Shown: positions 17,917 to 26,220, numbered from the stretch's first letter. The stretch: DNA of 64,000 bases from Tritonibacter horizontis (GCF_001518015.1 NZ_LPUY01000074.1:152834-216833); one strand, 5' to 3'. Notes: generated from the sequence alone by a model not told the origin. Program-made: numbers and translations.

Positions 17917-18483
17917 ATGGCAAAAAAAGATTTCGGGTTTTCCCGTCGAGCACTCTTGAAGGCCTTTGCAGCGACCGCCGTTGCATCCGCCCCAACCTAC
18001 AGCCAGGCCGCCGGTTTTCTGCGCGGCGGCGGCGATATCCGACGGATCCGTATGTACTCCGGTCGCACGGGCGAACGCCTGGATATGGTGTACTGGATCG
18101 ATGGCGACTATATCAAGGACGCCGTCAAGGAAGTGAACCACTTCATGCGCGACTGGCGGACCGATCAGATCAAGTCGATTGATCTGCGGACAATCGACAT
18201 CATGGCGGCATCGCACAATCTTCTGGATGTGTCCGAACCCTATATGTTGTTGTCCGGCTATCGCAGCCCACAGACAAATTCGATGTTGCGCAGCCGATCC
18301 CGCGGTGTGGCGAAAAATTCGCTACATATGCAGGGACAGGCCGCCGATCTGCGGCTCGCATCCCGCTCCGTTTCGCAAATGGCGCAGGCGGCCCAAGCCT
18401 GCAAGGCCGGTGGCGTTGGACGGTATCACGGGTCGAATTTTGTTCACATGGACTGCGGCGTGGTCCGCAGCTGGCGCGGCTGA
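17917..18483 (+). CDS. Tat-exported DUF882 protein, M15A-type peptidase fold (YcbK-like)
   Basis: A periplasmic protein of 188 residues. It starts with a twin-arginine signal (R10-R11 in 'FSRRALLKAFAATAVASAP'), meaning it is exported folded. The remainder is the DUF882/peptidase M15A domain, with likely zinc ligands in 'SLHMQGQAADLRL' (His, Asp) and 'GSNFVHMDCG' (His). Relatives such as E. coli MepK (YcbK) cut 3-3 cross-links in peptidoglycan. This fits well here, because the divergent neighbour is an L,D-transpeptidase that makes such links. The ATG at 17917 is chosen for the Tat signal; the frame is open from 17749. Confidence 0.9.
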   Translation: MAKKDFGFSRRALLKAFAATAVASAPTYSQAAGFLRGGGDIRRIRMYSGRTGERLDMVYWIDGDYIKDAVKEVNHFMRDWRTDQIKSIDLRTIDIMAASHNLLDVSEPYMLLSGYRSPQTNSMLRSRSRGVAKNSLHMQGQAADLRLASRSVSQMAQAAQACKAGGVGRYHGSNFVHMDCGVVRSWRG

Positions 18484-18641
18484 CCCCTGCCGCCTCATGA
18501 TCGGTTCGGTTTGTCGGCGAAACCTCAGGGTTGGTCGCGCGCAAACCGTTGGTTTCAAAGACATCTGCGTCACCACAGGCCGTCGCGTTCGGCGTATCAG
18601 CCGGAAAACACACTGAATTCTGAACTTCTGCGTTTTTCCCA

Positions 18642-18670
18642 TTGCAGTGTTTTTGAGGGGCGCGTATATC
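18642..18670 (+). promoter_or_regulatory. Promoter of tRNA-Arg
   Basis: TTGCAG (18642-18647) and TATATC (18665-18670) are 17 bases apart, close to the housekeeping sigma consensus. Transcription would begin about six bases before the mature tRNA. Confidence 0.75.
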
Positions 18671-18682
18671 CCCACCACAGAC

Positions 18683-18759
<77 letters not shown>

Positions 18760-18894
18760 TTAAAACCTTCCCCCCGACCAGCCCCCCCAATCGAGCACGT
18801 GAATCTGTTTCGGCAGGGATAAACACCTGTCCTGTCACGAAAAATCGTGGTGGCGGTGGTTCTGATCTGGGCCCGTCCCTCCGGGCGGAGTCGT

Positions 18895-19548
18895 TCAGTT
18901 GCGCACTGAGCTGAGGATGCTTCCCACCGTTTCTTCCCGGAGCTGCGCCTGACCGGCTTCGGAAAACAGGGCATCGCCAAAGTTTGTGGCGAAGGTCATC
19001 TGGTTTGCCACATTGAAAAAACTCATCGCGCTGATCTGCCAGTGCAGCACCAGCGGCGAAACATCCGCCCGGAACACGCCCGCCGCCTTGCCGGCCTCGC
19101 AGATACGTTCCAGCTGTTTGATCGCCACAGAGTTCGTGGTGGCCAGGTTTTGCAATTCGCGCAGGTGACGGGCGTTGTGAATATTCTCGATCATCACCAA
19201 CCGAATGAACTCCGGGTTGGCCCGGTGGTGATCAAAGGTGAATTCCACCAGTTTCCGCAGCGCGGCCATCGGCTCCAACCCGTCCAGGTCCAGCTCGGAT
19301 TCTGCTTTTCGCACGCTGGCGTATTCCGCTTCGAGCACCGCGCGGTAGAGCCCTTCCTTGTCGCCGAAATAGTAAAAGATCATCCGTTTGGAGGTTTTGA
19401 TCCGTTCCGCGATCACCTGCACTCTGGCGCCGGACAGACCGTGCTCTGCGATTTCCGCCCGGGCCGCCCGCAGGATATCCGCCTTGACGGCTTCGGGATC
19501 CTGTTTCCAGGACCGACCGACGTTTTTTTTCACTGTTTTTTCAGCCAT
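18895..19548 (-). CDS. TetR family transcriptional regulator of the shikimate/quinate operon
   Basis: A dimeric repressor of 217 residues. The N-terminal helix-turn-helix spans about residues 25-70 ('ILRAARAEIAEHGLSGARV', 'IAERIKTSKRMIFYYFGDKE'). The C-terminal part is the helical ligand-binding domain, with 'FTFDHHRANPEFIRLVMIEN', as in RutR-like regulators. It faces an operon for import and breakdown of a shikimate-pathway acid across a short gap with two matching palindromes, so it very likely represses that operon and itself, with the substrate or an intermediate as inducer (inference). The frame is open to 19584, but a start there would abut the first operator; 19548 (or 19566) leaves a leader, so I prefer an internal ATG. 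Confidence 0.9.
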   Translation of the reverse strand: MAEKTVKKNVGRSWKQDPEAVKADILRAARAEIAEHGLSGARVQVIAERIKTSKRMIFYYFGDKEGLYRAVLEAEYASVRKAESELDLDGLEPMAALRKLVEFTFDHHRANPEFIRLVMIENIHNARHLRELQNLATTNSVAIKQLERICEAGKAAGVFRADVSPLVLHWQISAMSFFNVANQMTFATNFGDALFSEAGQAQLREETVGSILSSVRN

Positions 19549-19584
19549 TTCACCCGCTTCCCTCATCTGTCCTAATTGGCACAT

Positions 19585-19631
19585 TTAACCGCGCGGTTCA
19601 ATCCTGTTGACTAAATTAACCGCACGGTTCA
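19585..19631. promoter_or_regulatory. Two matching TetR-type operators and promoter
   Basis: TTAACCGCGCGGTTCA (19585-19600) and TTAACCGCACGGTTCA (19616-19631) differ at one base, and each has AACCG/CGGTT arms. Their starts are 31 bp apart, about three helical turns. A possible promoter for the rightward operon has TTGACT at 19607-19612 and CATTTT at 19630-19635 (17-base spacer), so the second operator covers the spacer. Confidence 0.8.
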
Positions 19632-19695
19632 TTTTGGGGCAAGAGAGAGATTCGGACGAGCCACGATGAGGCTTGTCATGTGGGGAGGACATCAG

Positions 19696-20571
19696 ATGCG
19701 CGAAAGTGGCGAGACGCTGCTGGCTGGGCTTGTGGGGCGGGGGATCCAGCTTTCGCGGACCCCGGCGATGCATGTCGCAGAGGCAGAATCGCAAGGCATG
19801 CATGCCGCCTATCAGCTACTTGATGCCGACCTGTTGGATCGGCCGCTGGCCGAGATCCTCGATGCGGCAGAGATGATGGGGTTCAGCGGGCTGAACGTCA
19901 CCTATCCGTTCAAGATCGAGGTTCTGCCGCTGCTTGATACGCTGTCCACCAACGCCAAATCGGTTGGCGCGGTCAATACGATCGCGTTTCGTGACGGCCG
20001 CCGGTTTGGCCATAACACGGACCTTTGGGGGTTTGCCGAGGGGCTGCGGCGCGGGCTTCCCGGGGCGGCATTGGACCATGTGCTGCAGTTCGGCGCCGGT
20101 GGCGCCGGCGTTGCGGTTGCCCATGCGCTGGCGGAACTTGGGGTTCGGCAGCTGTCGATTGTCGATGTCGACCCGGAACGGGCCGCAACATTGGCAACGC
20201 AGATTGCGCATACCCATGAAACCTGCGCCGCGGTTGCGGTCGAAGATGCCGCTGCCCTGATCCAATCCGACCGCCCTGACGGGATCGTCAACGCCACCCC
20301 GATGGGCATGGCCAAACTGCCCGGCACAGCCGTCGAAACCAGTTTGCTCCAGCCCACGATGTGGGTGGCGGATATCGTATATTTCCCTTTGGAAACAGAG
20401 TTGTTGCGGGCTGCGCGCGCCCGTGGCTGCCGGGTTCTGCCCGGATCCGGAATGGCCGTGTTTCAGGCCGTGCGCGCCTTTGAACTGTTTACCGGCCGCA
20501 AGGCTGATCCAATCCGGATGAAGGCAACATTCGACGCCTTTGTCCCATCGCGCGATCCCGCGCACACCTGA
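19696..20571 (+). CDS. Shikimate/quinate 5-dehydrogenase (AroE family, probably catabolic, NAD-type)
   Basis: A cytoplasmic dehydrogenase of 291 residues. It keeps the family's substrate site 'LSRTPAMH', catalytic K73 in 'LNVTYPFK' and D109 in 'GHNTD', and the dinucleotide motif 'FGAGGAG'. After the second strand of the Rossmann fold it has acidic 'VDVDPERA' instead of the NRT-type NADP motif of biosynthetic AroE, which favours NAD and a catabolic role. It would oxidise shikimate to 3-dehydroshikimate and perhaps quinate to 3-dehydroquinate. A GGGGAGGA site six bases before 19696 fixes the start. It is the first gene of the operon with a TRAP importer and a 3-dehydroshikimate dehydratase. Whether it prefers shikimate or quinate is unknown. 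Confidence 0.9.
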   Translation: MRESGETLLAGLVGRGIQLSRTPAMHVAEAESQGMHAAYQLLDADLLDRPLAEILDAAEMMGFSGLNVTYPFKIEVLPLLDTLSTNAKSVGAVNTIAFRDGRRFGHNTDLWGFAEGLRRGLPGAALDHVLQFGAGGAGVAVAHALAELGVRQLSIVDVDPERAATLATQIAHTHETCAAVAVEDAAALIQSDRPDGIVNATPMGMAKLPGTAVETSLLQPTMWVADIVYFPLETELLRAARARGCRVLPGSGMAVFQAVRAFELFTGRKADPIRMKATFDAFVPSRDPAHT

Positions 20572-20604
20572 AGACCTGACTTTGCTTATCGGGAGGAGAA
20601 AAGC

Positions 20605-21615
20605 ATGACTAAAACTTTCACCAAATGGGCCACAGTCGCCGCAACGGCATTGACCCTTGGCATGGGCGCAACGGCGCAGGCGCAAACTCTTCGTCTGGCT
20701 CACGTGGACCCGGACGACTGGACCGCATCGAAAAAGGGCGCCGCCGCCCATGTGTTCAAGAACATCGTCGAAGGCGAAACCGACCTGACGGTAGAGCTGT
20801 TCCCAGCCGGTGCGCTCGGCAACGAGGATGAACTGATCGGCCAGGCACAGGAAGGTCTGACCCAGGTGGTCCTGGTTTCCGGTGCCATGTCCAAGGTCTG
20901 CCCGGCGGCTTCCGTTCTGGATATTCCCTACACGTTTTCCTCGGCCACCGTCGCCTGGGAAGTGCTGGACGGTCCCTTCGGTGACGATCTGGCCGCGCAT
21001 TGTCTTGAACAGACCGGCCTGCGCACCCTTGCCTATGGCGAAACCGGGTTCCGCAACTTCACCAACAACACCCGCGAGATCAAAAGCCCCGCAGATATGG
21101 AAGGGCTGAAGTTCCGCGTGCAGCCGATCCCGCTCTATGTGGAAATGGTCAAGGGCCTGGGCGGCGAGCCGACCCCGATTGCCTGGACCGAACTGCCGAA
21201 TGCGCTGTCGACCGGTGTCGTCGATGGTCAGGAAAACCCGGTTGGTGTGATCTACAACAACTCCCTGCACAAGCTGCAGAAATACATGACCCTAGACGGC
21301 CATGTCTATGCGGCTGATTTCATTCTGATTTCGGATGAGTTCTATGAGGGCCTGGAACCGGCCGAGCAGGAAGTGGTCAAGAAAGCCGCCCGTGTGGCAG
21401 GCACCATGGGCCGTGCGATCCAGCAATGGGGCACTGCCGAGGGCGTGAACAAGGTGCAGGCCGAGGGCATGCAGGTCTATTCGCCGACTGCCGACGAGAT
21501 TGCAGCCTTTGCGGAAAAGGCGCAGCCTGCTGTGGTAGACTATCTGCGCGGCGAACTGGGTGACGATGCCGTCTGGATCGACAACCTTCAGGCCGCCGTT
21601 GCCGCCACCAACTGA
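20605..21615 (+). CDS. dctP: TRAP transporter solute-binding protein (DctP family)
   Basis: The periplasmic binding component of a TRAP importer, 336 residues, with a signal peptide cleaved after ATAQA (about residue 27). The region 'LKFRVQPIPLYVEMVKGLGG' holds the conserved Arg that binds the ligand carboxylate, and 'WTELPNALSTGVVDGQENP' is a family hallmark. TRAP binding proteins take organic acids. From the neighbouring enzymes I infer shikimate, quinate or 3-dehydroshikimate as ligand; the sequence alone does not prove this. It begins 33 bases after the dehydrogenase gene with a strong GGGAGGAG site, and a perfect hairpin follows it. Confidence 0.92.
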   Translation: MTKTFTKWATVAATALTLGMGATAQAQTLRLAHVDPDDWTASKKGAAAHVFKNIVEGETDLTVELFPAGALGNEDELIGQAQEGLTQVVLVSGAMSKVCPAASVLDIPYTFSSATVAWEVLDGPFGDDLAAHCLEQTGLRTLAYGETGFRNFTNNTREIKSPADMEGLKFRVQPIPLYVEMVKGLGGEPTPIAWTELPNALSTGVVDGQENPVGVIYNNSLHKLQKYMTLDGHVYAADFILISDEFYEGLEPAEQEVVKKAARVAGTMGRAIQQWGTAEGVNKVQAEGMQVYSPTADEIAAFAEKAQPAVVDYLRGELGDDAVWIDNLQAAVAATN

Positions 21616-21627
21616 TACTTGAACACC

Positions 21628-21656
21628 CCGGACCGCCCTGTCGTGGGGCGGTCCGG
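21628..21656 (+). other. Intercistronic hairpin between dctP and dctQ
   Basis: CCGGACCGCCC (21628-21638) pairs with GGGCGGTCCGG (21646-21656), an 11-bp perfect stem with a 7-base loop. No T-run follows. It probably protects the dctP message or partly terminates transcription, giving excess binding protein over permease. Confidence 0.75.
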
Positions 21657-21676
21657 TCACCATAAAGGTCACTGCC

Positions 21677-22204
21677 ATGCACAGTCTCAATCGCCTTGTC
21701 GAACGGATCCTCGCCGGCCTGTCGGGCCTGTCCATCGCCCTGGTCTTTTCCATCATCTTCGTGAACGCGCTGCGGCGCTACACACTTGGCAAGTCCCTGC
21801 CCTGGGGCGAAGAATTGCCGATCTATCTCACCATCTACGGGGTCATGTTCGGCGTTGCCCTCGCCTATATGCAGGACCGCCACATTCGCTTTACCGTGCT
21901 GACGGAATTCCTGTCCGAGCGGGTGCGCGCGCGGCTTTGGTTGCTGGTGGACGGGATCACTGCGCTCAGCGGCCTGGGTCTGATGTTCGCGGGCCATGCC
22001 TTTGCGGTCCGGCGCGGCAACCTCGACTCCTCTGGTCTGAAATCGGCCGCGGGCTGGCTCAGTGACACCACCGGGTTTGAGACATTGCTCTGGATCGGGA
22101 AGACCGGCACCTGGCAATATGCCATGCCCATCGGCGGCGCGCTCCTGTGCCTCGCTGCGACCCTGAAATTCGCGGAACGTCTCTCCGCCCTGCGGAGCGC
22201 ATGA
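21677..22204 (+). CDS. dctQ: TRAP transporter small permease (DctQ family)
   Basis: The small inner-membrane subunit, 175 residues with four hydrophobic segments. 'IIFVNALRRYTLGKSLPWGEELPIY' in pieces is the DctQ core: an Asn-Arg pair in helix 1 and the Trp-x-Glu-Glu turn before helix 2. It stabilises the large permease and helps dock the binding protein. The stop codon overlaps the start of dctM by four bases (ATGA), so the two subunits are translationally coupled. Confidence 0.9.
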   Translation: MHSLNRLVERILAGLSGLSIALVFSIIFVNALRRYTLGKSLPWGEELPIYLTIYGVMFGVALAYMQDRHIRFTVLTEFLSERVRARLWLLVDGITALSGLGLMFAGHAFAVRRGNLDSSGLKSAAGWLSDTTGFETLLWIGKTGTWQYAMPIGGALLCLAATLKFAERLSALRSA

Positions 22205-23481
22205 CCATGGTTTACGTTGTTCTGATTGCCGGTCTTCTCATCGGCGCCCCGATTGCAATTGCCATCATCTCTGCCCTGCTGGTGTTTATGGCAACGGGAG
22301 AGGCCCCCTACAGCTTGCGGATTGTCGCCTCCGAGATGTTCCGCAGCATGAATTCCTTCCCATTGCTGGCCATTCCGCTGTTTGTGCTGGCCGGAGAGCT
22401 GATGAACGAAAGCGGGATCACCGGCCGCATCATTGCCTTTGCCAATGTTCTGGTCGGGCGGATGCGGGCCGGGCTGGCGTTGGTCAATATCTGGGCTTCG
22501 GTGATCTTTGCGGGTCTGTCCGGGTCTGCGGTTGCCGATACCTCCGCCATCGGGCGGGTCTTTATCCCCGAGATGGAAAAACACGGTTACGACCGGTCCT
22601 TTGCGGCGGCGCTGACGGCGGCATCGTCGGTGATCGGCCCGATCATTCCGCCCTCGATCCCGGTCATCATCTATGCGCTGATCGTCTCCGGCGTGTCCGT
22701 GCCGGCGCTGTTTATGGCCGGGGTCATTCCGGGGCTGATGCTGGCGCTGTTCCTGTCGGCCTATGTCATGCTGACGGTCAAGGTAAAGGACCCTGCCCCC
22801 GGCGTTACCTCCGACACCCAATCCGCAGGTCAGGCGCTGCTGGGCGGCATCCTGCCGCTGCTGATGCCGGTTTTTGTCGTCGGCTCCATCCTGATCGGGG
22901 TGGTAACCCCGACCGAGGCGGCGTCTTTTGCTGTGGCTTACGCCTTGTTTCTGGGCGCGTTTGTCTACCGCAAGATCACCCTGACCTCCCTGCCCCGGAT
23001 CTTTACCGATGCCATGCGGGACAGTGCCGTGATCCTGGTGATCATCGCCGCCGTGGGCGCTGCCAACTGGCTTTTGACCTATAACCGCGTGCCCAACATG
23101 CTCACCGATTGGGTGCTTGGAAACGTGGAGAGCAAGACCATGTTCCTGATCGCGGTCATCCTGCTGTTTCTCTTTGTCGGTCTCTTTCTTGAGGGGATCG
23201 CTGCGATGCTGGTGCTGGTGCCGATCCTGCACCCCATTGCGGTCTCCATGGGGGTTGATCCGGTCCACTTCGGCATTCTGGTGATTTTCAACCTGATGAT
23301 TGGTCTCATCACGCCGCCCTTGGGTCTGTGCATGTTTGTCGCCGAAGGCATTGCCCAGGTCGGCATGGCGCGGCTGACCCGCTCGATCCTGCCGTTCTTC
23401 CTGGTCGAGGTGGTGGTGCTGCTGATCCTGACCTTCGTGCCGGAAACCGTGATCTGGCTGCCCCGCGTGCTTGGATATTGA
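22201..23481 (+). CDS. dctM: TRAP transporter large permease (DctM family)
   Basis: The transport subunit, 426 residues, with about eleven to twelve hydrophobic segments. It catalyses sodium-coupled uptake using an elevator-type fold. Family blocks include 'PIAIAIISALLVF', 'MFRSMNSFPLLAIPLFVLAG', 'GLSGSAVADTSAIGRV', 'IGPIIPPSIPVIIYA' and 'LMIGLITPPLGLCMF'. I start at 22201, where ATG overlaps the dctQ stop; an ATG at 22207 is also possible. It ends 13 bases before the dehydratase gene, which ties the transporter firmly to that pathway. Confidence 0.92.
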   Translation: MTMVYVVLIAGLLIGAPIAIAIISALLVFMATGEAPYSLRIVASEMFRSMNSFPLLAIPLFVLAGELMNESGITGRIIAFANVLVGRMRAGLALVNIWASVIFAGLSGSAVADTSAIGRVFIPEMEKHGYDRSFAAALTAASSVIGPIIPPSIPVIIYALIVSGVSVPALFMAGVIPGLMLALFLSAYVMLTVKVKDPAPGVTSDTQSAGQALLGGILPLLMPVFVVGSILIGVVTPTEAASFAVAYALFLGAFVYRKITLTSLPRIFTDAMRDSAVILVIIAAVGAANWLLTYNRVPNMLTDWVLGNVESKTMFLIAVILLFLFVGLFLEGIAAMLVLVPILHPIAVSMGVDPVHFGILVIFNLMIGLITPPLGLCMFVAEGIAQVGMARLTRSILPFFLVEVVVLLILTFVPETVIWLPRVLGY

Positions 23482-23494
23482 GGGAAACCCGCAG

Positions 23495-25384
23495 ATGAAA
23501 ACGTCCATCGCCACTGTCTCGATCTCCGGTAACCTGCTTGAAAAACTGGACGCGATCGCCAAGGCGGGATTTGGCGGGATCGAGATCTTTGAACAGGATT
23601 TTCTGACCCACGAAGGTACCCCGCGCGAGGTCGGTCAGATGATCCGCGATCACGGGCTGGAGATCACTCTGTTTCAGCCCTTTCGGGATTTCGAATGCCT
23701 GCCGGGAGCCCTGCGCGACAAAGCGTTTGACCGGGCGGAACGAAAATTCGATCTGATGCAGGAGCTGGGGACCGATCTCGTGCTGATCTGTTCCTCGGTG
23801 CATCCACAGGCCCTTGGCGGAATTGAACGGGCGGCGGATGATCTCAACGAACTGGGCGGGCGCGCCGCGGCGCGCGGCCTGCGTGTCGGATATGAAGCCC
23901 TGGCCTGGGGGCGGCATGTCAATGACCACCGGGATGCCTGGGAAATCGTGCGCCGGGCCGATCACGACAACGTTGGTCTGATCCTCGACAGTTTCCACAC
24001 CTTGGGGCGCAAGCTCAGCCCGGAGAGCATTCGCGCCATTCCCGGCGACAAGATTTTTTTCGTGCAGCTGGCGGATGCGCCGCAGATCGACATGGATCTG
24101 CTGTATTGGTCGCGGCATTTCCGAAACATGCCGGGCGAAGGCGATCTGGATGTGACCGGGTTCATGCGCGCGGTGATGGCAGCCGGATACCAGGGGCCCA
24201 TCAGCCTTGAGATTTTCAACGATCAGTTCCGGGGGTCCAACCCGCTGGCCGTGGCGCAGGATGGGTATCGTTCGTTGGTTGCGTTGATGGATGACGTGCG
24301 CCGGACAGAGCCGTCGGCCGCCGTTGCCCTGCCCGCCTTCCCGCCCCGGATCGAGACAGATGGCGTTGCCTTTGTCGAATTTGCCGCGCGGGGCGAGGCG
24401 GCCGCCGGGCTGGGACGGACCTTGGCGACACTCGGTTTTCGCCGGGTCGGCAGCCATCGCAACAAATCCATCACCCTCTGGCAACAGGGAGAGGTGCGCA
24501 TCGCGGTGAATTCGGAAACCGAAGGCCATGCCGCCAGCACCTGGAACGCCCGTGGCACCTCGGTCTGTGACGTGGGGCTCTCGGTGCGCTCTGCGGCCGA
24601 TACCGTCGCGCGGGCGCAGGCCCTTGGGGCGCATCCCTTTGGTCAACCGCTGGGGCCGGGCGAATTGGACATTCCCGCGATCCGCGGGCTTGGCGGTTCG
24701 GTCCTGCATTTCCTTGAGCCAGAGCCGGAAGGCGCGCAGGTCTGGGATGTGGAATTTGTGACAGATGCGGCGCCACAAACGGCAGAGGCCGGCCTGACCC
24801 GCATCGACCACCTTGCCCAGACCATGAGCTATGAAGATATGCTCAGCTGGTCGCTGTTCTATACGTCCCTGTTTGATATGCATAAAATGCCGATGATCGA
24901 TGTTGTCGATCCCGACGGGCTGGTGCGCAGTCAGGCGATCGGGACACCGGATGGCAGCCTTCGCATCACGCTGAACGGGGCCGAAACCCACCGCACGCTG
25001 GCGGGCAATTTCCTGGCCGAAAGCTTTGGCGCCTCGGTTCAACATCTGGCCTTTGCAACCGATGATATCTTTGCCACGGCCCCGCAACTTGCGGATCTGG
25101 GGTTCGAGGCGCTGGTGATCCCTGCCAACTATTACGACGACATCGCCGCACGTTTCGACATCGCGCCCGACCGACTGGCGGCGATGAAAGCGGCGAATAT
25201 TCTGTACGATGCCGAAGGTGAGGCGGAGTTTTTCCAACTTTTCTCGCGCAGTTTTGCGGGCGGTGTCTTCTTTGAAATCGTGCAGCGCGGTGAAGGGTAT
25301 AAAGGGTTCGGCGGTCCCAACGCGCCGTTCCGCATCGCCGCTCAAAAACGGCTGATGCGGGCCAAGGGGATGCCACAGAAGTAG
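23495..25384 (+). CDS. quiC: 3-dehydroshikimate dehydratase fused to an HPPD-like domain
   Basis: This enzyme dehydrates 3-dehydroshikimate to protocatechuate. The N-terminal TIM barrel (about 1-270) carries a metal site whose residues fall where I recall them in Pseudomonas putida QuiC1: E134 ('GYEALAW'), D165 ('LILDSFHT'), Q191 ('FFVQLADAP') and E239 ('ISLEIFND'); H168 and R210 are also in place. The C-terminal half (about 290-629) is a vicinal-oxygen-chelate fold like 4-hydroxyphenylpyruvate dioxygenase ('TRIDHLAQTM', 'SVQHLAFATDDI', 'FFEIVQRGEGYKGFG'). The 629-residue length matches the fused family. It is the last gene of the operon, after the TRAP genes. Protocatechuate ring-cleavage genes must lie elsewhere. 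Confidence 0.93.
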   Translation: MKTSIATVSISGNLLEKLDAIAKAGFGGIEIFEQDFLTHEGTPREVGQMIRDHGLEITLFQPFRDFECLPGALRDKAFDRAERKFDLMQELGTDLVLICSSVHPQALGGIERAADDLNELGGRAAARGLRVGYEALAWGRHVNDHRDAWEIVRRADHDNVGLILDSFHTLGRKLSPESIRAIPGDKIFFVQLADAPQIDMDLLYWSRHFRNMPGEGDLDVTGFMRAVMAAGYQGPISLEIFNDQFRGSNPLAVAQDGYRSLVALMDDVRRTEPSAAVALPAFPPRIETDGVAFVEFAARGEAAAGLGRTLATLGFRRVGSHRNKSITLWQQGEVRIAVNSETEGHAASTWNARGTSVCDVGLSVRSAADTVARAQALGAHPFGQPLGPGELDIPAIRGLGGSVLHFLEPEPEGAQVWDVEFVTDAAPQTAEAGLTRIDHLAQTMSYEDMLSWSLFYTSLFDMHKMPMIDVVDPDGLVRSQAIGTPDGSLRITLNGAETHRTLAGNFLAESFGASVQHLAFATDDIFATAPQLADLGFEALVIPANYYDDIAARFDIAPDRLAAMKAANILYDAEGEAEFFQLFSRSFAGGVFFEIVQRGEGYKGFGGPNAPFRIAAQKRLMRAKGMPQK

Positions 25385-25443
25385 CGCCTGCCTGAAAACG
25401 CCAATTGCCCGAACTGGCAGGTGGCCAGCCCAGCTACAGGCCC

Positions 25444-26220
25444 TTAAATCGTCCGCCCCTGCTTTGCTGCGAACCAGGTGGTTACGGCGCTCAGATCCGG
25501 ACCGGTCAGGGCGCGATTGAACACAGCGAATGCATACATTCGCATGCCGCATGGGTTTGTCGCCGCACGGTTGGCGGCGATCCGCAGGGTCTGGCCTGGA
25601 TGGAGCGGCGTGGTGTATTCCGACCGCTGGTCGGCTACCATGCCGTCCACGATCATCGCAGCCGTTCCAGCCGCGAGATCCAGCCGCACCGCTTCGACAA
25701 AATCCACATCAAGACGGTCCACGACATCATTGAGAAAGCCCGACAATCCCAACCCGGAGGAGTTTACTCTGCCGTAGAATTTATCCGCGCCACCGGCCTC
25801 GACCTGGTAGTCCCTTGATACCGCATCAAAGGACCAGAGGCTTTCATTCACCCCGGAAGCGGCAAGCGGACGCGCGGCCATGACGGCCGTGTGATTGTCG
25901 CCGCCGACCGTGGTGGTTTCCAGGTAGTCATCCGTCCGGTCGAACTCCAGCCACTGTACGCCATTGACCGACCGAAAGGTTGGGCGGGCGGCGTCTGAGG
26001 GCGCAACAAGATGATCGCTCTCCGCCACCTTGTTGCGGATCAGCCTGACCGGATCGCCATCCGCCGCAACCGGGACCAGCCCCGCCGCGTCCTGAAACAG
26101 GGTCCCCGGATCAGAGGGATCGTAAAGACAGGCGAGCCCCGCCATCCCAATCAGCCCGCCGTGCTGCGCGATCACGGCAAAGCGCGCCGTGCTCTCTAGC
26201 GAGATCGAGATGCCCTCCAT
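25444..26220 (-). CDS. LamG/concanavalin A-like protein, candidate GTA head-spike fibre (GhsB-like)
   Basis: A 258-residue protein with no signal peptide. A short N-terminal region (about 1-30) precedes a jelly-roll LamG-like domain: 'LYDPSDPGTLFQDAAGLVPV', 'ARPTFRSVNGVQWLEFDRTD', 'YLETTTV', and the closing 'AFAVFNRALTGPDLSAVTTW'. Such domains bind sugars and are common in phage fibres of alphaproteobacteria. It is translated directly after a spike-base-like gene (TGATG overlap), the arrangement of ghsA-ghsB (rcc01079-rcc01080) in Rhodobacter capsulatus, whose products decorate gene transfer agent heads and bind the capsule. That assignment is inference from gene order and partly from memory of the family. 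It could be a plain prophage remnant, but no other phage gene is near. Confidence 0.6.
   Translation of the reverse strand: MEGISISLESTARFAVIAQHGGLIGMAGLACLYDPSDPGTLFQDAAGLVPVAADGDPVRLIRNKVAESDHLVAPSDAARPTFRSVNGVQWLEFDRTDDYLETTTVGGDNHTAVMAARPLAASGVNESLWSFDAVSRDYQVEAGGADKFYGRVNSSGLGLSGFLNDVVDRLDVDFVEAVRLDLAAGTAAMIVDGMVADQRSEYTTPLHPGQTLRIAANRAATNPCGMRMYAFAVFNRALTGPDLSAVTTWFAAKQGRTI

Noticed and set aside
21865..23562. Long open frame on the minus strand opposite dctQ and dctM
   Set aside because: Its translation is dominated by Gln, His, Arg and Asp with no hydrophobic core, typical of the complement of membrane-protein codons; the plus strand has clear TRAP permeases.
23309..25552. 747-residue frame on the minus strand opposite the dehydratase gene
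   Set aside because: The plus strand encodes a protein with intact catalytic residues and the expected length; the opposite frame has no domain pattern and is a GC-rich shadow.
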